A stretch of 64,000 nucleotides of DNA from Ensifer sp. Root278 (GTDB lineage: Bacteria; Pseudomonadota; Alphaproteobacteria; Rhizobiales; Rhizobiaceae). Shown here in pieces: positions 44,959-55,719 of the stretch. The stretch is from NCBI RefSeq assembly GCF_001429285.1, contig NZ_LMJJ01000044.1:26842-90841 (forward strand), in the 5' to 3' direction. The number at the start of each line of letters is the position of its first letter. The stretch's first letter is position 1. Both the position numbers and the translations under genes were made by a program. The notes under the pieces are model-generated. The model was not told the DNA's origin, searched no databases, and saw only the letters and a program-made list of their open reading frames with translations.

Positions 44959-45558
44959 TCACCGCCTCTGCCCTTTGATATTCATGTCGAACTCGACGAC
45001 GTTGGAATAGATCGGCGTGCCGACATCCATGCCATAGGGCGAACGGTGGATGTTGCCGCGGATGTTGAAGGCGATCGAGCCGCGGTTCCAGTCAAGCAGC
45101 GTCACCGAGAAGCGTTCCTTTCGCGAGGTGCCGCGGGCGGTCAACGTTCCCTCGACCGCCGCGGTAGCGGGGCCGGTCTGCTTCACATTCGTCGAACGGA
45201 AGGTGACGGTGCTGTAGTTCGCGGTGTCGAAAACGGCGCTGGACTTCAGGAAATCCTCGGTCCGCTTCCCTCCCGTTTTCACACTTTCCGGATAGAGCGT
45301 GAACTCGACGGTCGAGTGGTCGACATCATTTCGGTCGATGCGGAAGCTGCCGGAAAATTTGCCGAAGTCGCCGGCGATTCCTCCGCCGCCTGCTTGTGCT
45401 ACCGTGAAATGGATACGGGAAGCGGACGTGATGCCGTAGTTTCCGGCCGCATCGGCAAGGTTTGGCGCGGCGCCGACAGCGAGCGATGGGCTGACGGACA
45501 TGGCAGCCAGCAAGGCGAGTGCAACTGCCCTGGGTGATGGTTGCAAGCGCAGTGTCAT
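44959..45558 (-). CDS. YceI-family periplasmic protein
   Basis: A 199-residue exported protein of the YceI lipocalin-like family. It has a signal peptide (about 1-29, ALALLAAMSVSPSLAVGA), then YGITSASRIHFTVAQ, GKFSGSFRIDRNDVDHSTVEF, FRSTNVKQTG and EGTLTARGTSRKERFSVTL. Such proteins bind polyprenoid or amphiphilic lipids. Its ATG overlaps the stop of the cytochrome b561 gene (ATGA), the usual pairing for this family. It converges on the aminotransferase gene. Confidence 0.9.
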   Translation of the reverse strand: MTLRLQPSPRAVALALLAAMSVSPSLAVGAAPNLADAAGNYGITSASRIHFTVAQAGGGGIAGDFGKFSGSFRIDRNDVDHSTVEFTLYPESVKTGGKRTEDFLKSSAVFDTANYSTVTFRSTNVKQTGPATAAVEGTLTARGTSRKERFSVTLLDWNRGSIAFNIRGNIHRSPYGMDVGTPIYSNVVEFDMNIKGQRR

Positions 45559-46175
45559 GGTTTCTTCCTTCCAGCGATGACCGGATTCGCGCCCGCCGTT
45601 TGGGAGCGTTTATGGCGGCGCGATCCGGTTGGCAGCATGCGGACGAGGACGTCGTCCCGCCGCGCAAAGTGGTGGTAGAGGGCGGCCAATACGTGAAGCG
45701 TCACAAAGGCGAGGAGCAGATAGGCGAGCGTCATATGGACGAGCGTCCAGAGGTTCTCAGCCGGTGCCGATTTCGCCATCGGCAGATGCGGTATGACGAC
45801 CCAGTTGAAGTAAAAGCTTGGGATGTTCAGCGTCGAGGTGGATGCGACGGCCCAACCGGCAAGCGGGACAGCGAGCGCAAGCCCCATGAGCACGATATGA
45901 GTGACGCTGCCTGCGCTCTGCTCAAGGGGGCTGAGGCCTTCCGGCGGCTTCGGATGAAGCTCGACCACGTGCCAGAGGGCGCGCACCACCGCCAGGCCAA
46001 GCGCGGTGAAACCCAGCGACTTGTGCCACTGGTACAGCGAAAACTGCAGCACTGGGTCGATCGGAACCCGGCGCATGATGAAGCCGAGTGCGAGCAAGGC
46101 AAGGATGATCGCCGCAATCGTCCAGTGAAGGATGATGGTGACCCAGCCGAACCCGGCCTTGTCGTTGCGCAACAT
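45555..46175 (-). CDS. cytochrome b561 family protein
   Basis: A 206-residue diheme-type membrane cytochrome b with four membrane helices. Heme His candidates are in VTIILHWTIAA (about 17), FSLYQWHKSLGF (about 51), LVHMTLAYLLLAFVTLHVLAALYHH (about 147-168). It would pass electrons in the inner membrane, perhaps to the coupled YceI protein. The YceI start overlaps its stop. Its own promoter region is the 190-base gap before the TPR-like gene, which is divergent. Confidence 0.9.
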   Translation of the reverse strand: MLRNDKAGFGWVTIILHWTIAAIILALLALGFIMRRVPIDPVLQFSLYQWHKSLGFTALGLAVVRALWHVVELHPKPPEGLSPLEQSAGSVTHIVLMGLALAVPLAGWAVASTSTLNIPSFYFNWVVIPHLPMAKSAPAENLWTLVHMTLAYLLLAFVTLHVLAALYHHFARRDDVLVRMLPTGSRRHKRSQTAGANPVIAGRKKP

Positions 46176-46367
46176 GTTCGTCTCCGTGGTCGCCAGCCCG
46201 GCCGCTACAACTCGGTTACGGCGGTGAGACCCATGAGCTCATGTTTTTATTCGCCGATAATACCGTAAAATTGCACTGCGATCTTGTTGACGTCGGCAAG
46301 CTGTGGTCCACTTGCGGTGGAAGGGGACACGGAGGGGTTGTTCCCGGAAGCAGTTGGGCTGGCGTAC

Positions 46368-46847
46368 ATGACGAAGAAAAAAACGACACCAATGAGTCCG
46401 CATGAGCGGGAGGCTTATGAACTGGCTCGCACGGGCATCCGCCTTGGAACCGAAGGCAAATATGGCGAGGCGATCGATGCCTGGCGTCTGGCATCCGACA
46501 TAGCCGATGCCCACCTCGCTTTCACGGACATGTATTACTGGATCAAGAGTGGTTACGGCGCGGCACTTTGCGATGCCGGGCAGTACCGCGAGAGCATCGC
46601 CGTCTCGCTGCTGTCCCGCGAGTGGACCTTGGAGCGGCGCCAGCCGCTTTCGTCGCTTTCGATCGCACGCTCCTACCTCGCTCTTGGCGAAGGCGAGGCG
46701 GCTGCCCCTTACCTGCGCGAGGTTCACGGCTTGATCGGCGATGCGATCTTCGAGCAGTTCGACGAAGACGTGGAGGCGGACGTTCACGCGGCGATTGCCG
46801 GCCTGGAGAACGGCGGTACACATCCGTCAGCAGGCCGACCAAAGTGA
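46368..46847 (+). CDS. TPR-like hypothetical protein
   Basis: A 159-residue soluble helical protein. The segment YELARTGIRLGTEGKYGEAIDAWRLASDIA (about 18-47) and later GYGAALCDAGQYRESIAVSLLSREW and SIARSYLALGEGEAAAPYLRE look like three tetratricopeptide-type helix pairs. It has no catalytic motif, so a protein-binding role is likely. ATG 46368 is chosen as the first Met near the conserved part; the frame is open from 46284. Confidence 0.65.
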   Translation: MTKKKTTPMSPHEREAYELARTGIRLGTEGKYGEAIDAWRLASDIADAHLAFTDMYYWIKSGYGAALCDAGQYRESIAVSLLSREWTLERRQPLSSLSIARSYLALGEGEAAAPYLREVHGLIGDAIFEQFDEDVEADVHAAIAGLENGGTHPSAGRPK

Positions 46848-47039
46848 CGTTGGGTTTCTAGGCTAGACCAGGACCATCTGCGAACCGGAGTCCAGCGCCG
46901 TTCGCTATCGCGAACGGTCAGGCGTTTTCTCGCCATGATTTCATCATGCGTGCCGTTTGCCCCTTTAGCGGGTGATCCGAAGTCGACCGTTCTGGTTCCG
47001 GCTCTTTTTTAACATTTTGATTTTTCTTGGGAGTTTCCA

Positions 47040-47525
47040 ATGGATGAGATCGTATTGCGGTCTGATGCCGAAATTACCCTCCGGCGCATTTCAGCCCTGA
47101 CCGTCTGCGACGTCTGCGAGCTCAGCGAAACGCTAAGCGACGAACAGCGCAACATGGTGGCGGACAACGGCACCTCGATTGCCGAGGCGCATTTTTCCGA
47201 GAATGCCTGGTTCCGCGCTGTTTATGCCGAAGAGACGCTGGTCGGCTTCATCATGCTGCATGAAGGATCCGACTGGGACGACGGTATCGATTGCCCCGGC
47301 GTCTACCTCTGGCGCTTCATGATTGCCCGCCCGTTCCAGGGCAAGGGCTTTGGCAAGCAGGCGATCGCCCTTGTCGTTCGTGATCTGAAGGCGCGCGGTC
47401 TTCGCGAACTCTACACGAGTTACGGACAGGGTTCCGGCAGCCCTGAAGGATTTTATCGTGGTCTCGGCTTTGAGCTGACGGGCGAGCACTATGATGACGA
47501 GCTTGAGGCGGTGCTGAAATTCTAA
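47040..47525 (+). CDS. GNAT-family N-acetyltransferase
   Basis: A 161-residue acetyltransferase resembling spermidine or diamine acetyltransferases. IVLRSDAEITLRRI opens the fold, LWRFMIARPFQGKGFGKQAI is the acetyl-CoA motif A, and LYTSYGQGSGSPEGFYRGLGFELTGE closes it. GGGAG lies seven bases before ATG 47040. It precedes the methyltransferase-GNAT fusion gene by 60 bases. The acceptor amine is unknown. Confidence 0.87.
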   Translation: MDEIVLRSDAEITLRRISALTVCDVCELSETLSDEQRNMVADNGTSIAEAHFSENAWFRAVYAEETLVGFIMLHEGSDWDDGIDCPGVYLWRFMIARPFQGKGFGKQAIALVVRDLKARGLRELYTSYGQGSGSPEGFYRGLGFELTGEHYDDELEAVLKF

Positions 47526-47584
47526 AAACAGTGCAGCATGGGGCCCTGGCTCCGTGTCTGCCGCACGATTTTCATGAGTAGACT

Positions 47585-48919
47585 ATGAGTAACGATCTAC
47601 ACGAGGCCAATCGCCTCTCCTGGAATGCGGCGACAGTCGCGCACAACAGCCATAAGGGCGACCAGGCGGCCTTTTTCCGTGCCGGGGGCTCCACGCTCTA
47701 TCCGGAGGAAATCGAACTGCTCGGTGATATCGCCGGGCTGGACCTCCTCCATCTCCAATGCAACTCCGGCCAGGACAGCCTGAGCCTTGCGCGCCTCGGC
47801 GCGAATGTGACCGGCGTCGACATCTCGGATGAGGCGATCGCCTTCGCCACGCGGCTTTCCGAAGAATGCAGGATCGCGGCCAGATTCGAACGGTCCGACC
47901 TGTTCGAATGGTTCGAGCGTGCCCGCGCAGACGAACGGCGGTTCGATCGCGTCTTTGCGTCCTACGGCACCATCTGCTGGCTGTCGGACCTCGGGGTCTG
48001 GGCGCGCGGTATCGCCGATGTACTCAAGCCCGGCGGGCGCTTCGCCTTCATCGAGTTCCATCCCTTCGCGATGGTCTTCGACCCAAGCTGGAAGCCGCAC
48101 TATGACTACGCGCCGAAGGAACCGGTCGCCGAAGCGGGCGTCGGCGACTATGTTGCGGATTCCGGTGCCGGTCTTGCGGCCGGAGGCTACCAGGAGGGTG
48201 TGGTGGGCTTTAGCAATCCCCACCCATCTTTCGAGTTCAACTGGGGCATCGCGGATGTGATCCAGGCGCTCATCGATGCCGGGCTCCGGATCGAGCGTCT
48301 GACGGAATATCCCTATTCCAACGGCTGGATCGGTTTCGAAGGCATGCGCGACCTTGGTGGCCGGCGTATGGCGCCGCCTGCAACCATGCCAAGCCTGCCG
48401 CTTATGTATGCGATTGCGGCATTGCAGCCGCAAGGGAAGCAGGGAGCGGGGGGCAGGGGCCGGGCGGTCGCTGGCGCCAAGCCCATCACCATCCGGCCCT
48501 GGCGCCCCGAGGAGGGCGAGCGGCTGTTGGCAATCTGGCTCGCGGCGTCGCGCTTCGGTCATCCGTTTCTCGGCGAGACGCGCCTTGTCGAGCAGCAGCA
48601 GGTGGTGCGCGACACCTACCTGCCGATGGCCGACAACTGGGTCGCCGAAATCGAAGGGAAGGTCGTGGGCTTCATCGGGCTGATCGGGAATTTCATCGGC
48701 GGGCTGTTCGTGGATCCGGACATTCGCGGTGCCGGTATCGGTCGCGCGCTTGTCGAGGATGCTACCGCCCGGCTCGGGCGACTGGATGTAAGCGTGTATG
48801 CCGACAACCAGGCGGCGGTCGCGTTCTATCTCCGCCTCGGTTTCGTCGAAACCGCACGCAAGGCGACCGACGACGAAGGGCTGCCGTTTGCCGTGGTCGA
48901 GATGACGCGCGCCGCATGA
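47585..48919 (+). CDS. fused SAM-dependent methyltransferase and GNAT acetyltransferase
   Basis: A 444-residue two-domain protein. Residues about 1-280 are a class I methyltransferase: [20 protein letters not shown] (motif I), [27 protein letters not shown] and [16 protein letters not shown] Gly/Arg-rich linker (about 282-297, [14 protein letters not shown]) joins it to a complete GNAT domain (about 300-444): [40 protein letters not shown] and [17 protein letters not shown]. No frameshift or stop lies at the join, so it is a real fusion. Substrates of both halves are unknown. Confidence 0.88.
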   Translation: MSNDLHEANRLSWNAATVAHNSHKGDQAAFFRAGGSTLYPEEIELLGDIAGLDLLHLQCNSGQDSLSLARLGANVTGVDISDEAIAFATRLSEECRIAARFERSDLFEWFERARADERRFDRVFASYGTICWLSDLGVWARGIADVLKPGGRFAFIEFHPFAMVFDPSWKPHYDYAPKEPVAEAGVGDYVADSGAGLAAGGYQEGVVGFSNPHPSFEFNWGIADVIQALIDAGLRIERLTEYPYSNGWIGFEGMRDLGGRRMAPPATMPSLPLMYAIAALQPQGKQGAGGRGRAVAGAKPITIRPWRPEEGERLLAIWLAASRFGHPFLGETRLVEQQQVVRDTYLPMADNWVAEIEGKVVGFIGLIGNFIGGLFVDPDIRGAGIGRALVEDATARLGRLDVSVYADNQAAVAFYLRLGFVETARKATDDEGLPFAVVEMTRAA

Positions 48920-49040
48920 GGTGTCTTTGCGGCGGGGCAGGCAACCAGCCCTGCCGTCGGGAATAATCGCCGTCAGCGCTTTTATTTGCCGGCCGCATTT
49001 GCTAGGCCGCTTCGGGAGAAAAGCATCCGGAGGAAACTGC

Positions 49041-49811
49041 ATGACGCCCGATATCCGCCCGCTCGTCGCCGGCAACTGGAAGATGAACGGAACCCGCGCC
49101 TCGCTCGATCAGATCAAGGCGATGGCCGAAGGGGTCAAGGGCGAACTCTCCGCCAAGGTCGAAACGCTGATCTGCCCGCCTGCGACCCTGCTCTACGTGG
49201 CGACGGCGCTTTGCGACGATAGCCCGTTGCTGATCGGCGCGCAGGATTGCCATCAGAAGCAGTCGGGCGCCCACACCGGCGACGTTTCCGCCGAAATGAT
49301 CGCTGATTGTTTCGGCACCCACGTCATTGTCGGTCATTCCGAGCGCCGCACCGATCATGCCGAAAGCGATGCGCTGGTGCGTGCGAAGACGGAAGCCGCA
49401 CACGCCGCCGAACTCGTGGCGATCGTCTGCATCGGCGAAACCGGTGACGAGCGCAAGTCCGGCAAGACCCTTGATGTCCTGAGGCGCCAGCTCGCCGAGA
49501 GCTTGCCGGATGCGGCGACCGCCGAAGACACCGTCATCGCCTACGAACCTGTCTGGGCGATCGGCACGGGCCTGACCCCGACCGCAGCCGATGTCGAGGA
49601 AGCGCACGCCTTCATGCGCAAGGAACTCGTTTCGCGCTTTGCCGACGCGGGAGCCAAGATGCGTATCCTCTATGGTGGCTCGGTCAAGCCTTCCAATGCG
49701 AAGGAGTTGATGGGCGTCGCCAATGTCGACGGCGCACTGATCGGCGGCGCGAGCTTGAAAGCCGAAGACTTCCTCGCCATCTACCGGGCTTATGAAGAAT
49801 TGACGGCCTGA
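49041..49811 (+). CDS. tpiA: triosephosphate isomerase
   Basis: This enzyme interconverts dihydroxyacetone phosphate and glyceraldehyde 3-phosphate. The 256-residue protein has GNWKMNGT (Lys about 14), [12 protein letters not shown] with the electrophilic His, [15 protein letters not shown] with the catalytic Glu, and the phosphate loop [12 protein letters not shown] and [10 protein letters not shown] 49041 starts at the conserved N-terminus. secG and pyrG follow in the same direction, the usual rhizobial order. Confidence 0.97.
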   Translation: MTPDIRPLVAGNWKMNGTRASLDQIKAMAEGVKGELSAKVETLICPPATLLYVATALCDDSPLLIGAQDCHQKQSGAHTGDVSAEMIADCFGTHVIVGHSERRTDHAESDALVRAKTEAAHAAELVAIVCIGETGDERKSGKTLDVLRRQLAESLPDAATAEDTVIAYEPVWAIGTGLTPTAADVEEAHAFMRKELVSRFADAGAKMRILYGGSVKPSNAKELMGVANVDGALIGGASLKAEDFLAIYRAYEELTA

Positions 49812-49941
49812 TCGCCCGGGTTGCCGGGCAGGGGCTTGGAATGGCGTACGGCTTGGTATAAAGAGGCGAAAAATTGCGCCCGGCCAGGCCGAGTTTGCGC
49901 ATGGTTTGATTCGTGTGCCCCAAGGGCAGGACTGGAAGCTG

Positions 49942-50436
49942 ATGCAGACCGTACTACTCGTCATCTATCTCATGGTGGTCGTCGCCCTGATCGGCGTCGT
50001 TCTCATTCAGCGTTCCGAAGGCGGTGGTCTCGGCATCGGCGGCGGCTCGGGCTTCATGTCCGCCCGCGGCACGGCCAACGCGCTGACCCGCACGACGGCG
50101 ATCCTCGCCGCGCTCTTCTTCGTTCTGGCGCTCGCGATGGGCATCCTCGCTCGCTATCAGCCGCAGGCGACCGACATCCTCGACCGTATCCCGGGCACCA
50201 GCTCGAACGGCGGCGGCGTTCTCGATTCGCTCGGTGGCGGCAACACCCAGGCTCCGGCCGGTGGCGCCACGCAGCAGCAGCCGGGAACGGCCCCGGCAAC
50301 CGGTAACGGCGCTGCGACTGGCAACGGTGTCCCTTCGACGGCGCCGGCAACATCGGGCGAAGCTCCGGCAGGCGGCACAACGACTGAGACGCCCGCCAAC
50401 AACAATTCGGGATCGCAAGTTCCCAGCGGCCAATAA
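49942..50436 (+). CDS. secG: preprotein translocase subunit SecG
   Basis: SecG is a small inner-membrane subunit of the SecYEG export channel. The 164-residue protein has two membrane helices (about 2-20 and 50-72) around QRSEGGGLGIGGGSGFMSARGTA, the family signature. After them comes a long Gly/Ala/Pro/Thr/Gln-rich tail (about 85-164) that makes it about twice the length of E. coli SecG, as is common in alphaproteobacteria. ATG 49942 (MQTVLLVIYL) is favoured over an upstream in-frame start at 49906. Confidence 0.92.
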   Translation: MQTVLLVIYLMVVVALIGVVLIQRSEGGGLGIGGGSGFMSARGTANALTRTTAILAALFFVLALAMGILARYQPQATDILDRIPGTSSNGGGVLDSLGGGNTQAPAGGATQQQPGTAPATGNGAATGNGVPSTAPATSGEAPAGGTTTETPANNNSGSQVPSGQ

Positions 50437-50456
50437 GGCCGCAATTCAGAAGAACC

Positions 50457-50490
50457 CGCCGGCGGATGTTTCATCCGCCGGTTTTGTTTT
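50457..50490 (+). terminator. Rho-independent terminator after secG
   Basis: CCGGCGGATG-TTT-CATCCGCCGG forms a perfect ten-base stem followed by TTTTGTTTTG, about 20 bases after the secG stop. Confidence 0.88.
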
Positions 50491-50496
50491 GTGTGA

Positions 50497-52212
<1,716 letters not shown>

Positions 52213-52233
52213 GCCGGGATTGCATCGATCAGG

Positions 52234-52262
52234 AAAGGCCGGTCTCGCGACCGGCCTTTTTC
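52234..52262 (+). terminator. Rho-independent terminator of pyrG
   Basis: AAAGGCCGGTC-TCGC-GACCGGCCTTTTT, 11 base pairs followed by T residues, lies about 20 bases past the pyrG stop. Confidence 0.9.
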
Positions 52263-52311
52263 ATGTGCGCTGGTGGTTTTGGACTGCTCCCGCGGTCAGT
52301 CGGAGGTGTTG

Positions 52312-53499
52312 TCAGCGCGCGCCGACCGGTTTGCGCCATTGCGGCGCCCGCCAGATGGTGATGAAGCGCAGGACCCATTCGAGCGGGCCGTAGGCGAAAT
52401 AGGTCATCCACCAGCGGCTGGTGAAAAGCTGCGCCGTGAAGATGCCAAGCGCGATCAGCACGGTTGTCAGTGGTGTGACCTGGCCGATGAGGCCAAGGCC
52501 GTAGCCATGGAAGATCAGGGCGGCGATCAATGATTGCGTGAGGTAGTTGGAGAGCGCCATGCGGCCGGCAGGCGCGAGCACGTTGCGCAGCCGTTGGCCA
52601 GCTTTCGTTCCGAAGAACAGCATCACGCCGCCAACATAGGCACCCGTCAGGAACGGACCGGTGATCAGCCCGATCGAGAGCCCGATGATGGCGACAGGCG
52701 AATCGATCATCTCGACACTGGCATAGGCATAGACGATGGCGCCGGGCAGGCCGATCCGCAGGCCGGCGCGCAGCAGGCGTTGGAACAGCGCCTTGTTTTC
52801 CTCCGGCCGCGCCAGCGTCTTGTGACGCCCGGCGATCAGCCCGAGTACGAACATCGCGAGTGCGGAGGGTGCCTGCAGTAGGCCCAGGATCACCCAGACG
52901 GACGAAAGCTCCGTCAAGTGTTGGCCGATGATTGCCTGCCAGTCGCCTCGGAAGGCAAGTTCGGTTGCCTTGGCGGCGGCAAGGATGCCAGGCCGATCAA
53001 GCGGTGTTGGTTCCAGGATGGCAGCAATCCCGAGTGCGCCCCAGGCGACGGCGACGAGAATGACCAGCCATTTCGCCAGGCGGAAGAGGGCACCGTCGCT
53101 GCGGTTGCGCAGCATCAGGAGGACAATGCCGAGCACGGCATAGGTGGTGAGAATATCGCCATGGAAGAGCAGAACCGCATGGGCGACACCGATCAGCCAG
53201 AGGCCGGCCTGCCGACGCAAGAGCCGCGGCACGAAGGCCTCGCCGGATTTTTCCGCCGAGCGCATCTGCAGGGTGAAGCTGTAGCCGAACAGAAATGAGA
53301 ACAGCAGAAAGAACTTCATCTCGAAGAACAGCGCGATCACCAGATGAACGGAGCGATCGGTCATGCCGGTGAAGGCGGGGTCCGCAAGTTCCAGCCCATA
53401 GAAGGCGGAGGCGAAGGCCATGGTGTTGACGAGAAGGATTCCGAGCAGTGCAAAGCCGCGAAGTGCGTCGACATCGTCGATGCGGTCGGGGGTAGTCAT
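52312..53499 (-). CDS. DUF418/YeiB-family membrane protein
   Basis: A 395-residue membrane protein with about ten hydrophobic segments. It has the N-terminal family mark RIDDVDALRGFALLGILLVN, SFLFGYSFTLQM near residue 75, and the C-terminal DUF418 region (GRMALSNYLTQSLIAALIFHGYG, then SRWWMTYFAYGPLEWVLRF). The role is unknown; the N-terminus is like that of membrane acyltransferases. ATG 53499 has GGAG eight bases upstream. It converges on pyrG. Confidence 0.87.
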   Translation of the reverse strand: MTTPDRIDDVDALRGFALLGILLVNTMAFASAFYGLELADPAFTGMTDRSVHLVIALFFEMKFFLLFSFLFGYSFTLQMRSAEKSGEAFVPRLLRRQAGLWLIGVAHAVLLFHGDILTTYAVLGIVLLMLRNRSDGALFRLAKWLVILVAVAWGALGIAAILEPTPLDRPGILAAAKATELAFRGDWQAIIGQHLTELSSVWVILGLLQAPSALAMFVLGLIAGRHKTLARPEENKALFQRLLRAGLRIGLPGAIVYAYASVEMIDSPVAIIGLSIGLITGPFLTGAYVGGVMLFFGTKAGQRLRNVLAPAGRMALSNYLTQSLIAALIFHGYGLGLIGQVTPLTTVLIALGIFTAQLFTSRWWMTYFAYGPLEWVLRFITIWRAPQWRKPVGAR

Positions 53500-53733
53500 T
53501 TGTGTTCTCCGCAGCGGCAGGCGCTGGAGGATCGCGCCATAACCTGTTGAAACAGAAGTCTTTTGCGACAAATGAATCTCTCGATCGCCAGCGGGTGCAG
53601 GCAACGCCGCTCCCCGTCGAGTGTTCAAATTTAATAAAGCGACTAATCAATCTAATAATTGATGCAACGAAGCGTCAAGGGGCGCCTGCGGGTTATCGCG
53701 CGGGCGCCCTTCAGTTGTTGCGGTAAGGAACGA

Positions 53734-54384
53734 TCAGCCTTTCGGGGTGGCGTTGTGCCGGAGCCAGGCGATCTGGCGGCGGGCACGCAGGAGGGCGGTT
53801 AAGGCCGCGCCGATCGAGATCAACAGCAGCGCCGCCCAGAGGATTTCACCGTCGCCGAGCCAAAGACCTTCAAAGGCCGAGAGGACCGCAGCCAGCGTGA
53901 TTGTCGCCATGCGGTGCTGTTTGGCCATGGGGCCGGAGAAGTCGCTCGGGGCGCCATTGGCGCGGCCGAGTTCGCGTACATAGGCGGTCAGCACGGCGAA
54001 GGCGGCTGCGGCAAGTCCGAGGGCGGGGGCGCCAATCCCGTATCCGGCGCCGACGAAGATGAGGACATCCGCGACCCGATCCGGAAACTCGTTCCAGAAC
54101 GGACCGTCGGCCTCGCCCTTGCCGCCCTCGACGGCGACCATGCCGTCGAAGAGATTGCAGAGCAGGCGTAACTGGCAGAAGAGGGCGGCAGCGATGAACA
54201 GCGTAACCCTCGCGCCATCCTGGGTTTCGCCCGTCAGCCAGAAGGCAAGCCCGGCAAAGGCGGCGGCCAGCATGCTTGCCTGCGAGATCCGATTGGGCGT
54301 GACGTTCATCGATGCCAGGCGGCGGGCGATCGCCTGGGCCCAGCGAGTGTTGCGGCTTGCGAGCGGCCTGCGGTCACCGGTCAT
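53734..54384 (-). CDS. CDP-alcohol phosphatidyltransferase-family protein with variant motif
   Basis: A 216-residue membrane protein with the outline of enzymes that join CDP-diacylglycerol to an alcohol. The signature D-x2-DG-x2-AR-x8-G-x3-D-x3-D is recognisable at 77-102 but reads N-x2-DG-x2-AV-x8-G-x3-N-x3-D: the first and third Asp are Asn and the Arg is Val. Several hydrophobic helices surround it. It is the last gene of a four-gene coupled lipid operon, overlapping the previous gene by 11 bases. This set resembles E. coli YnbA/YnbB-like pairs. Activity is uncertain. Confidence 0.8.
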   Translation of the reverse strand: MTGDRRPLASRNTRWAQAIARRLASMNVTPNRISQASMLAAAFAGLAFWLTGETQDGARVTLFIAAALFCQLRLLCNLFDGMVAVEGGKGEADGPFWNEFPDRVADVLIFVGAGYGIGAPALGLAAAAFAVLTAYVRELGRANGAPSDFSGPMAKQHRMATITLAAVLSAFEGLWLGDGEILWAALLLISIGAALTALLRARRQIAWLRHNATPKG

Positions 54385-54772
54385 GCCCGGGCTCTCCTCG
54401 GTTGATGGAATAGTTGTAGATGGCGGCGTAGGTGGTCGACACCGCGAGCGGCAACGCGATCGTCCTCAGGACCTCCGGCGTGCCGCTCATCGTGTGGATT
54501 GCCACGAGCGCCGCCGACGAGCCGAGACAGGCGAGGAGCGGCGGCAGGAACAATCGCTTGGTTCCACGGAACCGCCGGGAAAGCGCGTCGACCGCTGTCT
54601 TGAGGTAAAGGGTCAGAAGCGCCGAGAGCGTACCCTGGATGACGGCGGCAAGAAGCGGCTTGGGCATCGGGTGATGGCGGTTGGCGAAAAGCGCCCAGCC
54701 GCCCATGGCGAAAAAGGCGAATGCCACGTGCACGACGCCGCTGCCCGCCAGTCCCTTCAGCTTCGCGGTCAT
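54374..54772 (-). CDS. small membrane protein of the phospholipid operon
   Basis: A 132-residue protein with four hydrophobic segments (VVHVAFAFFAMGGWALFA; PLLAAVIQGTLSALLTLYL; LFLPPLLACLGSSAALVAI; RTIALPLAVSTTYAAIYNY). It starts MTAKLKGLAGSG. I do not recognise a named family. Its ATG overlaps the stop of the CdsA-like gene as ATGA, and its 3' end overlaps the next gene by 11 bases. It probably works with the lipid enzymes on either side. Confidence 0.75.
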   Translation of the reverse strand: MTAKLKGLAGSGVVHVAFAFFAMGGWALFANRHHPMPKPLLAAVIQGTLSALLTLYLKTAVDALSRRFRGTKRLFLPPLLACLGSSAALVAIHTMSGTPEVLRTIALPLAVSTTYAAIYNYSINRGEPGHDR

Positions 54773-55719
54773 GTCAGCGACCACCAATAGCGCGTCAGAT
54801 GGAAGAAGATCGGCGCCGAGAAGACGACGGAATCCAGCCGGTCGATCAACCCGCCATGGCCCTCGATCAGATGGCCCCAGTCCTTGACGCCGCGGTCCCG
54901 CTTGATCGCCGACATGACGAGCCCTCCGAAGAAGCCCATCAGGGTGATGATGAAGGACATCAACGCCGCCTGGGCGGGCGTGAACGGTGTGATCCACCAG
55001 AGCGAGGCGCCGATCAGGGTGGCGCTTGCGACCCCGCCGACAAAACCCTCGACCGTCTTCGAGGGCGAAAGCGTTGGGGCGATCTTGGTCCTGCCGAATA
55101 GCTTGCCCCAGACATATTGCAGCACGTCGCTCGATTGGACGACGATGACCAGGAAGGCGATCAAGAGAACGTTGCGTCCCTCATAGCCCGGGATCTGCAG
55201 GGTCAGCAGCGCCGGCACATGCGAGGCGCAGAAGACACAGATCATCAGCGCCCATTGCACCTCCGAGATCCTGAGCAGGAAGTCGCGCGTGTCGCCGTGC
55301 AGAACCGCGATGATCGGCATCAGCAGAAAGGCATAGACCGGCACGAAGATCGAATAGATGCCGTATTGCTCGGCCCAGAGCAGGAAATAATTGATCGGCA
55401 GCACGACGAAGAAGGCCGCGGCGATCGCCCAGTGGTCACCGCGGCGGGTGTTGATGAGCGTGATGAATTCACGCAGCGCCGCGAAAGAACAAAATGCAAA
55501 GAGCAGCAGCACGCCGACCCGACCGGCAACGAAGGCGATGGCAATCAACACCACCATCGCCCACCAGGCCCTGATGCGGGCGTTGAGGTTCTCGATCGCG
55601 CCGTTCGATCCGTCCGGTGAAAGCTTCTGCTTGAGCACGTAGCCGATGCTCGATGCCAGGACGAGAATGCCGCCGACGCCGAGAAGCAGTTTGAGCATAT
55701 CCAGGCTCGCCGCGCTCAT
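54769..55719 (-). CDS. phosphatidate cytidylyltransferase (CdsA family)
   Basis: A 316-residue membrane protein that would make CDP-diacylglycerol from phosphatidate and CTP. The C-terminal CdsA signature is complete: SAIKRDRGVKDWGHLIEGHG then GLIDRLDS (about 275-300), preceded by SPSKTVEGFVGG. About eight membrane helices are visible. It lies between an acyltransferase gene (overlap ATGA) and a small membrane-protein gene, so this is an accessory CdsA inside a dedicated lipid operon; a housekeeping cdsA is expected elsewhere. Confidence 0.88.
   Translation of the reverse strand: MSAASLDMLKLLLGVGGILVLASSIGYVLKQKLSPDGSNGAIENLNARIRAWWAMVVLIAIAFVAGRVGVLLLFAFCSFAALREFITLINTRRGDHWAIAAAFFVVLPINYFLLWAEQYGIYSIFVPVYAFLLMPIIAVLHGDTRDFLLRISEVQWALMICVFCASHVPALLTLQIPGYEGRNVLLIAFLVIVVQSSDVLQYVWGKLFGRTKIAPTLSPSKTVEGFVGGVASATLIGASLWWITPFTPAQAALMSFIITLMGFFGGLVMSAIKRDRGVKDWGHLIEGHGGLIDRLDSVVFSAPIFFHLTRYWWSLT

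Noticed and set aside
53677-53713. GGGCGCC...GGCGCCC dyad as terminator between the DUF418 and CDP-alcohol genes
   Set aside because: The stem is interrupted and no T-run follows on either strand.
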